Counted from the first letter of the stretch, positions 46,841 through 57,451 are shown. The stretch: 64,000 nucleotides of DNA from Silvanigrella paludirubra (GCF_009208775.1 NZ_WFLM01000001.1:599325-663324), one strand, 5' to 3'. Numbers and translations: made by a program. Notes: a model not told the origin generated them from the sequence alone.

Positions 46841-47368
46841 ATGAAATATTTGAGAGAAAAAAATATTTTTAAGAGTATACTCTTAGCATCAACAGTATAT
46901 TTTATTTTACCTGTTTATGCTAAATCTGCAGATCAAGAGTTTATGCCAAATGACGGTGCTTATGTTCAAATAGATCTCTCTGAAAAGCATAGCAATATTG
47001 CCGAAGTTGAAATAAAAATACCGTCAATAATGGCCTATGGATTTGAAGGAAAAACAAAAAGCCCAGAAGAAGAAAAAACAAAGAAATCCGTTGATAGTTA
47101 TCTCAAGAAAAATTTTCAAAATATCATTATTTTTGATAAAAGTTTAGAATGTAATTTTAAGTTTAAAAAATTTGAAGAAGATATTATAAATAATAAAATT
47201 TCTTCGAAATTTAAGGTTACTTGTAAATCGGATCTATTAAATAAAAAAGTGAATTTTGATTTTTCAAAAGTTTTTAAAGATGTTCGTAAAATAAATTATG
47301 AAGTAGAAGGGAAACAGGAAATTAAAAATTCTATCCCTCTAAATAAAGGAAGCATTATAATAAAATAA
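46841..47368 (+). CDS. Secreted DUF2796/ZrgA-like protein
   Basis: 175 aa with a signal peptide ending near VYAKSA. The segment IPSIMAYGFEGKTKSPEEEK with a later LECNFKF matches the DUF2796 layout (membrane-proximal sPaxxxxGFExxPxxxxEK, then Cys), known from the zinc-uptake protein ZrgA. The His-rich metal region typical of ZrgA is missing here, so zinc binding is doubtful. Single gene. Confidence 0.6.
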   Translation: MKYLREKNIFKSILLASTVYFILPVYAKSADQEFMPNDGAYVQIDLSEKHSNIAEVEIKIPSIMAYGFEGKTKSPEEEKTKKSVDSYLKKNFQNIIIFDKSLECNFKFKKFEEDIINNKISSKFKVTCKSDLLNKKVNFDFSKVFKDVRKINYEVEGKQEIKNSIPLNKGSIIIK

Positions 47369-47551
47369 TCTTTTATATTAAACTATAAATTAGAAATTAT
47401 TCTTTTTTTATTTAAATGTAAAAATAATGCTTGAAAATAATTGAAAAATGTATAAATAGTTAGTTGTAGACAAATTTTTCTATAAACTGTTAAATCGTTT
47501 TTTAATTTTGTTCTAAAAAATAGCATAAAGCAAATAAACTAGAGGTGCACA

Positions 47552-48064
47552 ATGGTATTTTTTAAAAAAGTGTCTTTACAGTTATTTCTATTTCCATTAT
47601 TTTTTTCTAGTGCTGTTCAAGCCCAAAATTCAAGTAATAAAATAGGATCTTTTTGTATTTTTCAAAATAATCCAACCCAAGGAGAATGGGCAAAAGATGC
47701 AAATGGAAAGATTATTGAGCTTAATGTTAGATTTATTAAAAACATGAAATGTGATGATTATGAATTTGAAGAAATTAAAAGATATACTGATTTTTATGCA
47801 GTTGATTTCAGTAGTCTTCCTATACTTATAAAATCATGCAAAAATTTAAAAAATAGTTTATTAAGTGAGGCTTCATCAAGACAAAATATTCAAAATCAAA
47901 ATATTGACTTAAATGATTTAGATAATTACCTATCACCTCAAGCTAGAATAATACCTGATATAAATGAAACAAATAATAATTTTATCTTATCTCCATTTGC
48001 AATTCAAAATCAAGTTCGTATTAATGATTATCTATTTTTATCAACTTACTACACATGTAAATAA
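47552..48064 (+). CDS. Secreted hypothetical protein, 170 aa
   Basis: AGGTG site before ATG. Signal peptide ends AVQAQ. The mature part has four Cys (SFCIF, MKCDDY, KSCKN, YYTCK), probably two disulfides, and an Asn/Gln-rich middle. Family unknown. A 20-bp terminator follows. Confidence 0.7.
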   Translation: MVFFKKVSLQLFLFPLFFSSAVQAQNSSNKIGSFCIFQNNPTQGEWAKDANGKIIELNVRFIKNMKCDDYEFEEIKRYTDFYAVDFSSLPILIKSCKNLKNSLLSEASSRQNIQNQNIDLNDLDNYLSPQARIIPDINETNNNFILSPFAIQNQVRINDYLFLSTYYTCK

Positions 48065-48086
48065 ATAAAATAAAAGTAAATAAATA

Positions 48087-48131
48087 ATCAATAAAATACA
48101 AATATTTTAATAATATTTGTATTTTATTGAT
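48087..48131 (+). terminator. 20-bp terminator hairpin
   Basis: Arms 48087-48106 and 48112-48131 are perfect inverted repeats with a five-base loop, followed by AAATTTTTG. It begins 22 bases after the 170-aa gene stop. Confidence 0.8.
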
Positions 48132-48243
48132 AAATTTTTGAGTCTAATTTTATTCGTTTTTAGTTTAAAAATATGCTATACAAAAATTTGTTTTAGAATT
48201 TACTGTTTCTTTTGAAAGTCCAAAATATTCTAAAGGAGTCCTC

Positions 48244-49353
48244 ATGTCTATTTTATTTGAGCCCATTAAAATAGGTGATTTATCTTTAAAAAATAGAATT
48301 GTGTTAGCCCCTTTAACAAGATCTAGAGCAAACTATCAAAGAATTCCAAATGATCTAATGAAAAAATATTATAGCCTTAGATCCTCCTTTGGTCTGATTA
48401 TAACAGAAGCTACTTCTGTGGAGCTATTAGGCGTTGGTTACCCAAGAACACCCGGAATTTGGAATGAAGAGCAAATATATGCTTGGAGGCAAATTACAGA
48501 CGAAGTACACGAAAAAGGAGGAACAATCATTATGCAGCTTTGGCATGTAGGCCGTGTATCTGACCCTCTTTATACTAATGGACAGACTCCTATTGGACCA
48601 AGTGCTATTGCAGCTAAGCAAAAAGTATCGCTTATTCGACCTGAAAAATTTTATGAAACACCAAGAGAAGTTTCTTTAGCAGAAATAAATCAGCTAATTC
48701 ATATTTATAAAAAGGGTGCCGAAAATGCCAAAAAAGCGGGTTTTGATGGTGTTGAGATTCATGGGGCTAATGGATATCTCTTAGATCAATTTTTACAAAG
48801 CAAATCGAATGTAAGAAAAGATAAATATGGTGGATCAATTGAAAATAGAGCACGATTTCCATTAGAAGTTGTTGATGCCGTGATTGACACTTGGGGCTCG
48901 AGTCGTGTGGGATACCATATCGCACCAAGAGGAGATGCTCTAGATATGGGAGATCAAAATCCACTTGAAACATTTAGTTACCTTGTATCAGAATTGTCAA
49001 AACGAAACTTAGCATTTATTTGTGCTCGTGAGTATGAATCAAAAGACAGTATTAGTCCTCAACTCAGAAAAATATTTACAGGAAAATTCATTGCAAATGA
49101 AGGATATACTAAAGAAACAGCTGAAATGACGATAAAAAATGGAAATGCGGATGCTGTTGCTTTTGGAAAACTTTCTATTCCAAATCCAAATTTAGTAGAA
49201 AAATTTATAAAAAATGAAAAATTAAATATTCCACAAGTTAAAGACTTTTATAATGAACACAAATATTTATTTGACTTAGCAGAGACTATGCCAAGCAAAG
49301 GTTATTACGAAACAGATAAATTAGGTTACACTGAGTTTCCTACTGAGTCTTAA
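48244..49353 (+). CDS. Old yellow enzyme, NemA-like ene-reductase
   Basis: 369 aa with AAGGAG before ATG. FMN-dependent NAD(P)H oxidoreductase: LFEPIKIGDLSLKNRIVLAPLTRSRA, GLIITEATSV, MQLWHVGRVS, FDGVEIHGANGYLLDQFLQ, NVRKDKYGGSIENRARFPLE. It reduces activated C=C bonds, nitro compounds, N-ethylmaleimide and similar electrophiles. H/N substrate-binding residues appear as HGAN. Single gene; no NemR-type repressor adjoins it. Confidence 0.92.
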   Translation: MSILFEPIKIGDLSLKNRIVLAPLTRSRANYQRIPNDLMKKYYSLRSSFGLIITEATSVELLGVGYPRTPGIWNEEQIYAWRQITDEVHEKGGTIIMQLWHVGRVSDPLYTNGQTPIGPSAIAAKQKVSLIRPEKFYETPREVSLAEINQLIHIYKKGAENAKKAGFDGVEIHGANGYLLDQFLQSKSNVRKDKYGGSIENRARFPLEVVDAVIDTWGSSRVGYHIAPRGDALDMGDQNPLETFSYLVSELSKRNLAFICAREYESKDSISPQLRKIFTGKFIANEGYTKETAEMTIKNGNADAVAFGKLSIPNPNLVEKFIKNEKLNIPQVKDFYNEHKYLFDLAETMPSKGYYETDKLGYTEFPTES

Positions 49354-49487
49354 TATAAATCATTTTTATAATTTGTTTATTCAGCCACAATTTTCATTTC
49401 TAACATAATTTTGACTTTCACCTATAATTCTTAAAATTTTTTATTTTTTTAATGTAAACTTATACTTAATTAATTTTAAATTCTGCT

Positions 49488-51107
49488 ATGAGTGTGATTA
49501 TGAATTTTTTTCAGCTTTTAATAAAAAATATCAAATCACTTAAATTATCAATTGGAGGCGCAGTATTAACAGCTGTTCCTTTAATGCTGATATTTATCTT
49601 TGTTACATTGCCATCATATCAAGAAAGAATAGAGCTTTCTAAAAAAAATACAGTCCAAGCGGCAACAGAAGCTGTTTATCAAACCTTACAGTTTTTTTAT
49701 AATAAAGAAAAATTAGGAGAACTTACAAAACAACAAGCTCAAAAATCTGCGATTGATCAAGTTAAAATCTTAAGATATGGCGATAACGAATATTTCTGGT
49801 TAAATGATTTAGAACCTAAAATGATCATGAATCCAGTTAGACCTGACCTAGATGGAAAAAATATTTCTGATTTTAAGGACCCTAACGGAAAAAAAATATT
49901 TCAAGAAATGGTTGCTTTAGCTAAATCTAATGGATCTGGTTTTGTTGATTATATGTGGCCCAAACAAAATTACCCGGATCCACAGCCTAAAACTTCTTTT
50001 ATTAAATTGTTTGAACCTTGGGGCTGGTTAATTGGAAGTGGTGTTTATGCAGATGATATTGCCAAAGAGATATCTCAAGTTAGAAAAGAAAATTTATTAT
50101 GGCTTGCTTTTGCAATGTTAATTGCAATTATCATATCACTTTGGGTTGGTATGCAACAATTATTAAAAGTGGTCATCCCAGTAAAAAATGTAATTTCATC
50201 GTTAAAAGATCAAACAAATGATCTTATGAAAACTTCCGAAGAGTTAAGTAACACGTCACAAAATTTAAATTCTGCAGGACAAACACAATCCTCTTCAATT
50301 CATGAAACCGCAGCTGCTATGACTCAAATGAATGAAATGATCTCAAAAACAGCTGATTCAGCTTCACAATCATCCTCATTATCTTCTGATACAAAAAAAA
50401 TGATTGAACAAAGTTTACTATCACTTCAGTCACTGAATATGGCTATGAATTCAATTATTCAATCCCAAGATTCATTAAAAAAAACAATTGCTATGAATTT
50501 AGAAAAAATGCAAGAAGTTGGTATGATAATCAATCAAATTTCAGATAAAACAAAAGTAATAAATGATATTGTTTTTCAAACTAAATTACTTTCTTTTAAT
50601 GCTTCCGTTGAAGCAGCCAGAGCAGGTGATGCTGGTAAAGGATTTGCAGTTGTTGCTGAGGAAGTAGGAAATCTTGCTCAAATGAGTGGAGGAGCATCTA
50701 TAGAAATTTCAAGTATTGTATCAAATTCCAATCAAAGAGTAGATGAGTTAATTCAATCATTTAAAGATAACTTTACTATTGCAATTGAACAAGTCTCAAA
50801 ATCTGTAGAAATTGGTTTAAAAAATTGTCAAAGTTCTTTAGATACTCTTTCAAAAGTAGTGGATATGGCAACTCGCTCAAGTGAAATGGCAGAAACAATA
50901 AGTGCGGCAAATTCAGAACAATCAAAAGGAAGCTTAGAAGCAACAAATGCTCTACGCTTAATGGAACAAACAAGTCAAAAAATGAATGAAATTGTTTCAC
51001 AGACAGACACTTGCTCAAACCATTTATTAATACGTGCTCAACAGTTGACAGAACTAACAAATACATTAAGCAATATTTTATCAAAAGAAAAATTCCATGA
51101 AGCTTAA
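49488..51107 (+). CDS. Methyl-accepting chemotaxis protein with single Cache domain
   Basis: 539 aa. TM1 near residues 22-45, then a periplasmic single Cache-type sensor ([36 protein letters not shown]), TM2 near 203-222. No clear HAMP follows; a short linker leads to the signalling domain with the kinase-contact hairpin ([34 protein letters not shown]) near 365-405. Cache domains of this type usually bind small organic acids. No ribosome site is visible, so the start (or the ATG four codons on) is uncertain. No che genes are adjacent. Confidence 0.9.
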   Translation: MSVIMNFFQLLIKNIKSLKLSIGGAVLTAVPLMLIFIFVTLPSYQERIELSKKNTVQAATEAVYQTLQFFYNKEKLGELTKQQAQKSAIDQVKILRYGDNEYFWLNDLEPKMIMNPVRPDLDGKNISDFKDPNGKKIFQEMVALAKSNGSGFVDYMWPKQNYPDPQPKTSFIKLFEPWGWLIGSGVYADDIAKEISQVRKENLLWLAFAMLIAIIISLWVGMQQLLKVVIPVKNVISSLKDQTNDLMKTSEELSNTSQNLNSAGQTQSSSIHETAAAMTQMNEMISKTADSASQSSSLSSDTKKMIEQSLLSLQSLNMAMNSIIQSQDSLKKTIAMNLEKMQEVGMIINQISDKTKVINDIVFQTKLLSFNASVEAARAGDAGKGFAVVAEEVGNLAQMSGGASIEISSIVSNSNQRVDELIQSFKDNFTIAIEQVSKSVEIGLKNCQSSLDTLSKVVDMATRSSEMAETISAANSEQSKGSLEATNALRLMEQTSQKMNEIVSQTDTCSNHLLIRAQQLTELTNTLSNILSKEKFHEA

Positions 51108-51332
51108 TTTTTAATTTAACATCAAATATTTTATATAAATAGTTAAATATTAACTTTTATAAATAAACAAAATTAAATCAAGTAACTTTATAAAAAATAA
51201 ATAGAATAAATTAAATATAAATTGATTATTAATAAAAATTATGAAATAATTTTATAAGAAAGCTGTTTAAAATTTTTAAATATTTAAATAAAAAATTTAA
51301 TTATCCTTATTGAATTTGGAGTAGTCATATTT

Positions 51333-52487
51333 ATGAAAAAAATATCAAATTCAGGTTTTTATTCAATTATTTTTATATCATTTTGCTATAATTCTGTTTA
51401 TGCAACTGAAAGAAGTCCTAGTTGTTCTACAAAAGATATAAATGACATAAAAAATATTGCCTCAATAATAGTAAAAGAAGCTTTAGCTAGTGGAAAATGT
51501 ATTGCTTTTAATGAAAAGGAAAGTAATGACCGTGTAAGTTATTATCAATATATATTTTCTTCGTCTTCCTCATTTTATTCCTGCAGATTAGCAAAATCAG
51601 CTTATATTGTTACGGATGATTCAACTACAGCTAACACTGCTCCCTTATTAAAGTGTGTGTCAGGAGAGCCATTAGCAGATAAAGAAAAATGGGATAATTA
51701 TTTTAAGGAATATAATAAATATGTTGAAAAAACAAACGATTTAAAAAGTAAATGGAAAAATTTATTACAAATAGCTCTTAATCCTTTACCAAAACATAAT
51801 GAAAGTGATCATTTTAAAGCTGCAATATATACAACCTATAATTATACTAAAAATACAACTGGAAAGTTACCTCCTGGAGTTGAAGTTTGGTTTACTCAAG
51901 TAGATGAAATGGCAAATACATGTAACAAAATTCCAGATAGAAAATCATTATCTAAAGAACAATTATCTTTAAGATTTAGTCAATTACTTGGATTACCTCC
52001 AGATGCCCCAAGTGATCCTCAGCACAAATTTGCTTTTATTTCTATTCCTAATATACAAGTGTCTGGAAATGTAGAATACAGAAAAGACAATAATGCTTTT
52101 AATGGACTTAAGGGACCAGGAGTATTTAGACCTTGTGCATCTATAGACTATAATACAGAAGATAATATTTGTAGTCCGATAGATAATATTCCATTAAATG
52201 AATCAATATTAAAAGATGAAATTCAAAAAGATGATAAAGTTTCTAGTAATGAACTTCTTGAAAAAGATTTATCTAAATGGGCCGCGTATCAATTCTACAA
52301 AAGATATGACATTAAAGATGGCTGGCCTCAATATCCTTGGACTGGCCGAGGTTATACCTATGATTGGAATTCGGATAGAAGAGATCACTATGGTTTATCT
52401 GAATATGTAATGTCACAAAATACAGAATATTATGTGTATAATACAAAATCAATAGAAGAATTTATAAAAGACTGTAGAGATCTATAA
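51333..52487 (+). CDS. Secreted hypothetical protein, 384 aa
   Basis: Signal peptide ends near SVYAT. The mature protein has about eight Cys, a Ser-rich patch (SSSSSFYSC) and a C-terminal aromatic block (WPQYPWTGRGYTYDW...YGLSEYVM). It reads as a disulfide-bonded secreted protein, perhaps an enzyme, but I do not recognise the family. It converges with the desaturase-family gene. Confidence 0.7.
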   Translation: MKKISNSGFYSIIFISFCYNSVYATERSPSCSTKDINDIKNIASIIVKEALASGKCIAFNEKESNDRVSYYQYIFSSSSSFYSCRLAKSAYIVTDDSTTANTAPLLKCVSGEPLADKEKWDNYFKEYNKYVEKTNDLKSKWKNLLQIALNPLPKHNESDHFKAAIYTTYNYTKNTTGKLPPGVEVWFTQVDEMANTCNKIPDRKSLSKEQLSLRFSQLLGLPPDAPSDPQHKFAFISIPNIQVSGNVEYRKDNNAFNGLKGPGVFRPCASIDYNTEDNICSPIDNIPLNESILKDEIQKDDKVSSNELLEKDLSKWAAYQFYKRYDIKDGWPQYPWTGRGYTYDWNSDRRDHYGLSEYVMSQNTEYYVYNTKSIEEFIKDCRDL

Positions 52488-52520
52488 ATTTATTAAAATT
52501 AAAAATATTTATTATTTAAT

Positions 52521-53438
52521 TTATATTTTACTATTATAATATTCCTTTTGAAGTTGTTTCGTTGTTTTTGAACTGCCGTCATGACTCCATCCAGGGACAT
52601 AAATAAAATATAGAAATTTATTTTTAATTCCTTTAGCTTTATTAATATCACGAAACATCATTTTAAAAGTCTCAAAATTTAATTTAAATACATTATCTGT
52701 TTTTAAATCATGCAAAACACCATATTCAACTTTTTCTTTTTCTCTTTCAAATGTTTTAAATAAAATATCCCATATGATAAATATGCCTCCATAATTCTTA
52801 TCTAAATATTGTATATTTTTAGCATGATGGACTCTATGATGACTTGCTGTATTAAAAATATAGTCTAATAGATAAATTCTTCCTGTATATTTTGTATGTA
52901 ACCAAAATTGATATGTAAAATTAATTGCCATTTGGAAAAATATATCTTCTAATTTAAATCCCAATAAAAAAAGAGGAATATAAAATAAACCTTGAGGAAC
53001 ATAATCTAAAAAAGAAGCTCTTAAAAACACCGTAAAGTTATATTTTTTTGAAGAGTGATGAACTTCATGAATACACCATAAAAAACGACTTACATGAGAT
53101 ATTCTATGGAACCAATAATAACAAAAATCATCTGTAAAAATAAGTATTAAAAATGCCCACCAATATAATTTCTCACCTCTAATTAATGCACTCCATACTC
53201 CAGGCATTTCAAAAAAAGCAAATTTTGAAAATATTTCATATAAAAATATTGTTAAAGATGTTCCTAATATAACAGGAAAAATAAGATAAAAAAGTCCTGT
53301 TCCTATATTAAAAAATGAATCATTTTTTTCATAGTTATTTAAATTATTTTTATATGAAATCAAATATTCAATCAATATAGCTAAAAAAAATAAAACATAA
53401 GAACAAATGCTAAAAGCATTTAGATATTTTTCTACCAT
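52521..53438 (-). CDS. Sterol desaturase/fatty-acid hydroxylase superfamily membrane protein
   Basis: 305 aa, four to five membrane segments, with the di-iron histidine boxes of the superfamily: HRISH, HEVHH and SHHRVHHAKN. The family hydroxylates or desaturates lipids, sterols, carotenoids or alkylglycerols; the substrate cannot be told. AAGGAG precedes the ATG. Divergent from the MdcA gene. Confidence 0.88.
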   Translation of the reverse strand: MVEKYLNAFSICSYVLFFLAILIEYLISYKNNLNNYEKNDSFFNIGTGLFYLIFPVILGTSLTIFLYEIFSKFAFFEMPGVWSALIRGEKLYWWAFLILIFTDDFCYYWFHRISHVSRFLWCIHEVHHSSKKYNFTVFLRASFLDYVPQGLFYIPLFLLGFKLEDIFFQMAINFTYQFWLHTKYTGRIYLLDYIFNTASHHRVHHAKNIQYLDKNYGGIFIIWDILFKTFEREKEKVEYGVLHDLKTDNVFKLNFETFKMMFRDINKAKGIKNKFLYFIYVPGWSHDGSSKTTKQLQKEYYNSKI

Positions 53439-53668
53439 GATAAAACTCCTTTAATTAAATAAAGAAAATTATTTAATTTTAAAAATATTATTAAGATTAT
53501 GTGTGTATTATTTCCATATAATAATTTTGAATTTTTGTCAATATATAAAATTATTTATTATCCAGTATTTTTAATTTTATTTTTTTTTATTTAAGATACA
53601 ATTTCAAAAGATCAATTTTGTTGCATTGATATTCATTTATATTTTTTGTAATTGGAAGGCTAAATCTA

Positions 53669-55315
53669 ATGGAAGAAAAAATAAATTCAAAATTTAAAGA
53701 TAATAAAAAAAGAAAAATAAATAGAATTTGTAATAAATTAGAAAATAAATGGGTAAAATCTGAAGACATTGTCAATATTTTAGAAAATATTATTGAACCA
53801 TTTGATAGAGTTTGTATAGAAGGAAACAATCAAAAACAAGCCGTTTTTTTATCAAAATCTTTAAACAAAGTAAATCCAAAATTAGTACATGATATTCATA
53901 TCCTTCAATCAACTCTTATCCTACCAGAGCATATAGAAGTATTTGAAAATGGAATTGCAAACAAAATTGATTTTTCATATGCTTCTATATTTGGTAAAAA
54001 ACTTGCTCAGCTATGCCAGGAAGGAAAATTAAAAATTGAAGGAATGCATACCTTTTTAGAATTATATGCAAGATATTTTTTAGACCTGACTCCCAATGTT
54101 TGTTTAGTTATAGCTGAAAAAGCAGATAAAGAAGGAAATTTGTACACAGGTGCAAACACAGAAGACACACCAACTATTATTGAAGCAACATCTTTTAAAG
54201 ATGGCATTGTCATTGTTGAAGTAAATGAAGTTGTTGATAAACTACCCCGTGTTGATATTCCTTCCGACTGGGTAGATATTTTAGTAAAGAGCCCCTTAAA
54301 AACAACAATTCATCCTTTATTTACAAGAGATCCTGCTAAAATAAATGAGACAAAAATATTAATGGCAATGTTAGTCATAAAAGGAATTTATGCAAAATAT
54401 GAAGTAAACAGATTAAATCATGGTGTAGGATATAGCACAAGCGCCATTGAACTTTTATTACCTACATATGCTACTGAATTAGGTCTTAAAAATAAAATAT
54501 GTGAATATATGATGATTAATCCAGTTCCCACTTTAATACCAGCTATAGAGTGTGGTTTCGTAAAAAAAATTGTTTCACCAGGTGGCGAAGCAGGAATGAA
54601 TCTATATGTTAAATCAAGACCAGACGTATTTTTTACAGGAGGAGATGGTACTTTAAGGTCTAATCGCTGCATTGCTCAATTAGTTGGCCTTTACGGTATA
54701 GATTTATTTGCTGGCGCAACTTTACAAATAGATATATACGGAAATAGTTCAACAGCGACAATAAATAGATTAACAGGATTTGGAGGAGCTCCTAACATTG
54801 GAGGAAACTCAAGCGGACGAAGACATATATCAAATCCATGGAAAAAAGCTGGTTTAGAATACCAAAAGAATGATGATGAAATATTTAAAGGTAAAAAACT
54901 TGTTCTTCAAATAGTTGAAACTTTCCAACCTTCGGGTGAACCTTCTTTTGTAGAAAAACTTGATGCTTTTGAAGTACAAAAAAAGTTTCAAATGGAATTA
55001 CCATTAATAATGATTTATGCTGAAGACGTAACACAAATCATTACAGAAGAAGGAATTGCTAATTTACTTTTGTGCAGAAATTTAGAAGATCGTGAACACG
55101 CAATAAGAGGAATAGCGGGACACACCCCTGTTGGATTAAAAAGAGATATTAAGAAAATAAATGAATTACGAGAAAGAAAAATTATAATATATCCTGAAGA
55201 TATTGGAATTGACAGAAAAGATGCTAAAAGAGATTTGCTAGCTGCAAAATCCATTCAAGAGTTAGTAGAATATTCACAAGGTCTATATTTACCACCTAAG
55301 AAATTTATTGACTAA
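53669..55315 (+). CDS. mdcA: Malonate decarboxylase alpha subunit (acyl-carrier transferase)
   Basis: 548 aa, full length for MdcA. Recognisable blocks are FDRVCIEGNNQKQAVFLSKSL, VNRLNHGVGYSTSAIELLLP, SPGGEAGMNLYVKSRPDVFF and GFGGAPNIGG. MdcA swaps acetyl for malonyl on the carrier subunit during malonate breakdown. None of the other subunits (carrier MdcC, decarboxylase MdcD/E, MdcB, MdcG) lies beside it, so the rest is elsewhere, or this copy does another CoA/ACP transfer. Confidence 0.85.
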   Translation: MEEKINSKFKDNKKRKINRICNKLENKWVKSEDIVNILENIIEPFDRVCIEGNNQKQAVFLSKSLNKVNPKLVHDIHILQSTLILPEHIEVFENGIANKIDFSYASIFGKKLAQLCQEGKLKIEGMHTFLELYARYFLDLTPNVCLVIAEKADKEGNLYTGANTEDTPTIIEATSFKDGIVIVEVNEVVDKLPRVDIPSDWVDILVKSPLKTTIHPLFTRDPAKINETKILMAMLVIKGIYAKYEVNRLNHGVGYSTSAIELLLPTYATELGLKNKICEYMMINPVPTLIPAIECGFVKKIVSPGGEAGMNLYVKSRPDVFFTGGDGTLRSNRCIAQLVGLYGIDLFAGATLQIDIYGNSSTATINRLTGFGGAPNIGGNSSGRRHISNPWKKAGLEYQKNDDEIFKGKKLVLQIVETFQPSGEPSFVEKLDAFEVQKKFQMELPLIMIYAEDVTQIITEEGIANLLLCRNLEDREHAIRGIAGHTPVGLKRDIKKINELRERKIIIYPEDIGIDRKDAKRDLLAAKSIQELVEYSQGLYLPPKKFID

Positions 55316-55385
55316 ATAATTATACATTGATTTTTTAAACTGTTAAATTATTTAATGATTAGCCTTTTTTAAAGGAAAATATATT

Positions 55386-56174
55386 TTGTTATTCTTTAGA
55401 ATTTTATTCATTTTAAATTTTTATCCCTTTCTTTGTCATGCAAAGAGTTTGCCTTTTCATATTTGCGCAGATGACTTTAGATTGGAGTTAGATAAAAAAG
55501 ATAAATCTGAAAATTTAAATATCGATATTTTAAAAATGGCAATCCAAAACTTAAAAAACAAAATAAATATAGAATTAAATTTAGAACATATGCCTTTGAG
55601 CCGATGTTTTGAACTATTAAAAAAAGGCCAAATGGACGCTGCGCTAAATCTATCTTATAATGAAGAGCGTGCTTCTTATTTAGAATATCCTCCAGAATCT
55701 GGACCAAATGAAAAAGAAACATGTTCTTCTCAATTTAAAGTAGCATGTTCAGGCTATGTTGTTATTACAATGAAATCTAATTTATATGAATATAATGGAA
55801 AACAAGAAAGTCTGCCAATTCCTGTTCGATCAGCAAGAGGTTACTCAATTACAAAAGACTTAGAAAAAATATTTCACGATAGATTAGAAACTAGTAAAAG
55901 TGATAAAGTAAATATATTAAAACTAATAAGAGATAATGAAGGCTCTGTGATTGCTCACTTTGCTTTTCCTGTAAATATTAATAAATTTAAAAAAATGTCT
56001 GATAAAATTAAAATCCACAAAAAATATTTTACAATTCGATCTTATTTTATACCATTTTCTAAAAAATCAAAATTTCCAGAAACTGAAAAAAAATTATTTT
56101 GGGAAGAAATTGCTAAAATTGCAAATAATAAAGATATTATTGATAAAATAATATCTTCTTATTCTATATATTAA
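55386..56174 (+). CDS. Periplasmic solute-binding-like protein, family 3
   Basis: 262 aa from TTG (AAAGGA upstream; no ATG available). The signal peptide ends near LCHA. SBP_bac_3-like pattern: ICADDFRLELD, LEHMPLSRCFELLKKGQMDAALNLSYNEERASYLEYP, then a weaker second lobe. Two Cys in the middle (TCSSQFKVAC) may form a disulfide. This is the third orphan binding protein in the window; no transporter genes are near. Confidence 0.75.
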   Translation: MLFFRILFILNFYPFLCHAKSLPFHICADDFRLELDKKDKSENLNIDILKMAIQNLKNKINIELNLEHMPLSRCFELLKKGQMDAALNLSYNEERASYLEYPPESGPNEKETCSSQFKVACSGYVVITMKSNLYEYNGKQESLPIPVRSARGYSITKDLEKIFHDRLETSKSDKVNILKLIRDNEGSVIAHFAFPVNINKFKKMSDKIKIHKKYFTIRSYFIPFSKKSKFPETEKKLFWEEIAKIANNKDIIDKIISSYSIY

Positions 56175-56184
56175 ATTATAAAAC

Positions 56185-56346
56185 TTATTTAACCATCTTT
56201 TCTTGTGTTGCTGGATGGCTATCGTAACATTTTTCTACATCTTCCCTAGAAAAATGTTTTGCCTTACATTTAGTACAAACATATTTTGCACCATCTCTTT
56301 TATATTTTTCACTTTTGATTTTTTCCTCTTTTGGATTCATATTCAT
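56185..56346 (-). CDS. Small zinc-finger-like protein, 53 aa
   Basis: ATG after GGAGG (spacing about 11; a second ATG two codons later is also possible). Basic protein with YVCTKCKAKHFSREDVEKC and a following DSHPA: C24-x2-C27-x12-C40-x3-H44, a zinc-ribbon-like arrangement. Convergent with the binding-protein gene, 10 bases from its stop. Small zinc-ribbon proteins often bind RNA, ribosomes or enzymes; the role here is unknown. Confidence 0.7.
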   Translation of the reverse strand: MNMNPKEEKIKSEKYKRDGAKYVCTKCKAKHFSREDVEKCYDSHPATQEKMVK

Positions 56347-56413
56347 AAGTTGAGATCCTCCTTTAAAACGATATCGGAACTCTTACTTCTATCTTTATTC
56401 TTTCTGAAATAAA

Positions 56414-56443
56414 AAATACTCTTTTTAATGAAAAAGAGTATTT
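56414..56443 (-). terminator. Terminator after the OmpA-like gene
   Basis: AAATACTCTTTTT / AAAAAGAGTATTT with loop AATG, a 13-bp stem, beyond the OmpA-like stop codon. A second small hairpin (AAAGCC...GGCTTT, 56475-56493) lies just after the stop. Confidence 0.7.
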
Positions 56444-56496
56444 AATTTATTAATAATATAAACATATTACAATATAAAGCCAGAAAAAAGAGGCTT

Positions 56497-57411
56497 TTAT
56501 AACTTCATAGACAATTCTAGTCCCACTCTTGTCGCATAACGAGTTCTTCCCGCTCCAAAACCAATGCTAAAATGAGAATTTTCATAACCAAAACGACCTT
56601 CTCCACCACCATCAAAATCAGCTTGTTGTTTTTGATTGGTAACAATTCCAGAGAGGCCACGAACCCCAATAAAAAAGCCTTGGTGCTTACCTGTGGTTAA
56701 ATAAGCTCCAGCTAAAGCATACCCTGTATTAATTGAATAAACATCATCATTGACCATTTGGTTGGCATTTAATCCCAATTCATATTTAAAATTATCATAT
56801 GGGTGAATTTGAATTCCAGCTAATAATCCATAAGAAAAATAAGGAGCAATTTTGTCTTTCATAAAGATGTCACGCGCCACTCTTGAACCGATAAAGAATT
56901 GAATATCTGATACTTCTTTTTTTGCTTCAACAGGAACTTCAACTTGTACATAAACTTTCTTTTCAACAATTTTTTCAATTGGTTTTTCAATTTCAATCGT
57001 TCTAATTTCAGGACTTAATTTATTACTTGTTAAAATTAAAATATGAACTTTTTTTCCTAACACATGGTTTCTTCCCATGGAAAGTTCTTCTGTAATTGCT
57101 GTTTTAAAACGATCGGGTTGTGAATTTAAAAAATCACGAGCTGAATCGAGCCTTTTTTGTGCTAAAATTTCATTGTTTTTAACATTCCCAATTTGATTGG
57201 CAGAAGAAATAACATAAATTAATTTAATCACTTCATTTTCTGGAATTTTTTGAATACATTTTTCCAAAGTTTCTTTATGCTGAATATTGTATTTACCTAA
57301 TGCAAATTCAACTTCACATTTGTATTTTTTAGTTAAATCTTTATTTTTTGAATAGGCATTCAAGTTCATTAAAGATAATAATAGAAGAAATAATTTTATT
57401 TTTAGTTTCAT
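56497..57411 (-). CDS. Outer-membrane protein with N-terminal OmpA-like domain and beta-barrel
   Basis: 304 aa from ATG (MKLKIKLFLLLL); a GTG four codons upstream is possible. After the signal peptide (ending NAYS), residues 30-110 resemble an OmpA-C peptidoglycan-binding fold (FALGKYNIQHKETLEKCI...NNEILAQKRLDSARDFL). A Val/Glu/Pro repeat hinge (EIEKPIEKIVEKKVYVQVEV) follows, then a beta-barrel half (FFIGSRVARDIFM, FSIGFGAGRTRYATRVGLEL). The usual OmpA order is barrel first, so this protein has the order reversed. Confidence 0.7.
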   Translation of the reverse strand: MKLKIKLFLLLLSLMNLNAYSKNKDLTKKYKCEVEFALGKYNIQHKETLEKCIQKIPENEVIKLIYVISSANQIGNVKNNEILAQKRLDSARDFLNSQPDRFKTAITEELSMGRNHVLGKKVHILILTSNKLSPEIRTIEIEKPIEKIVEKKVYVQVEVPVEAKKEVSDIQFFIGSRVARDIFMKDKIAPYFSYGLLAGIQIHPYDNFKYELGLNANQMVNDDVYSINTGYALAGAYLTTGKHQGFFIGVRGLSGIVTNQKQQADFDGGGEGRFGYENSHFSIGFGAGRTRYATRVGLELSMKL

Positions 57412-57451
57412 TTTTAACACCACTTTATTTTAATTATTATATTACTGTAAT

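Noticed and set aside
56203..56412. 69-codon plus-strand ORF rich in Phe
   Set aside because: Antisense to the 53-aa zinc-ribbon-like gene, which has a ribosome site and Cys motif.
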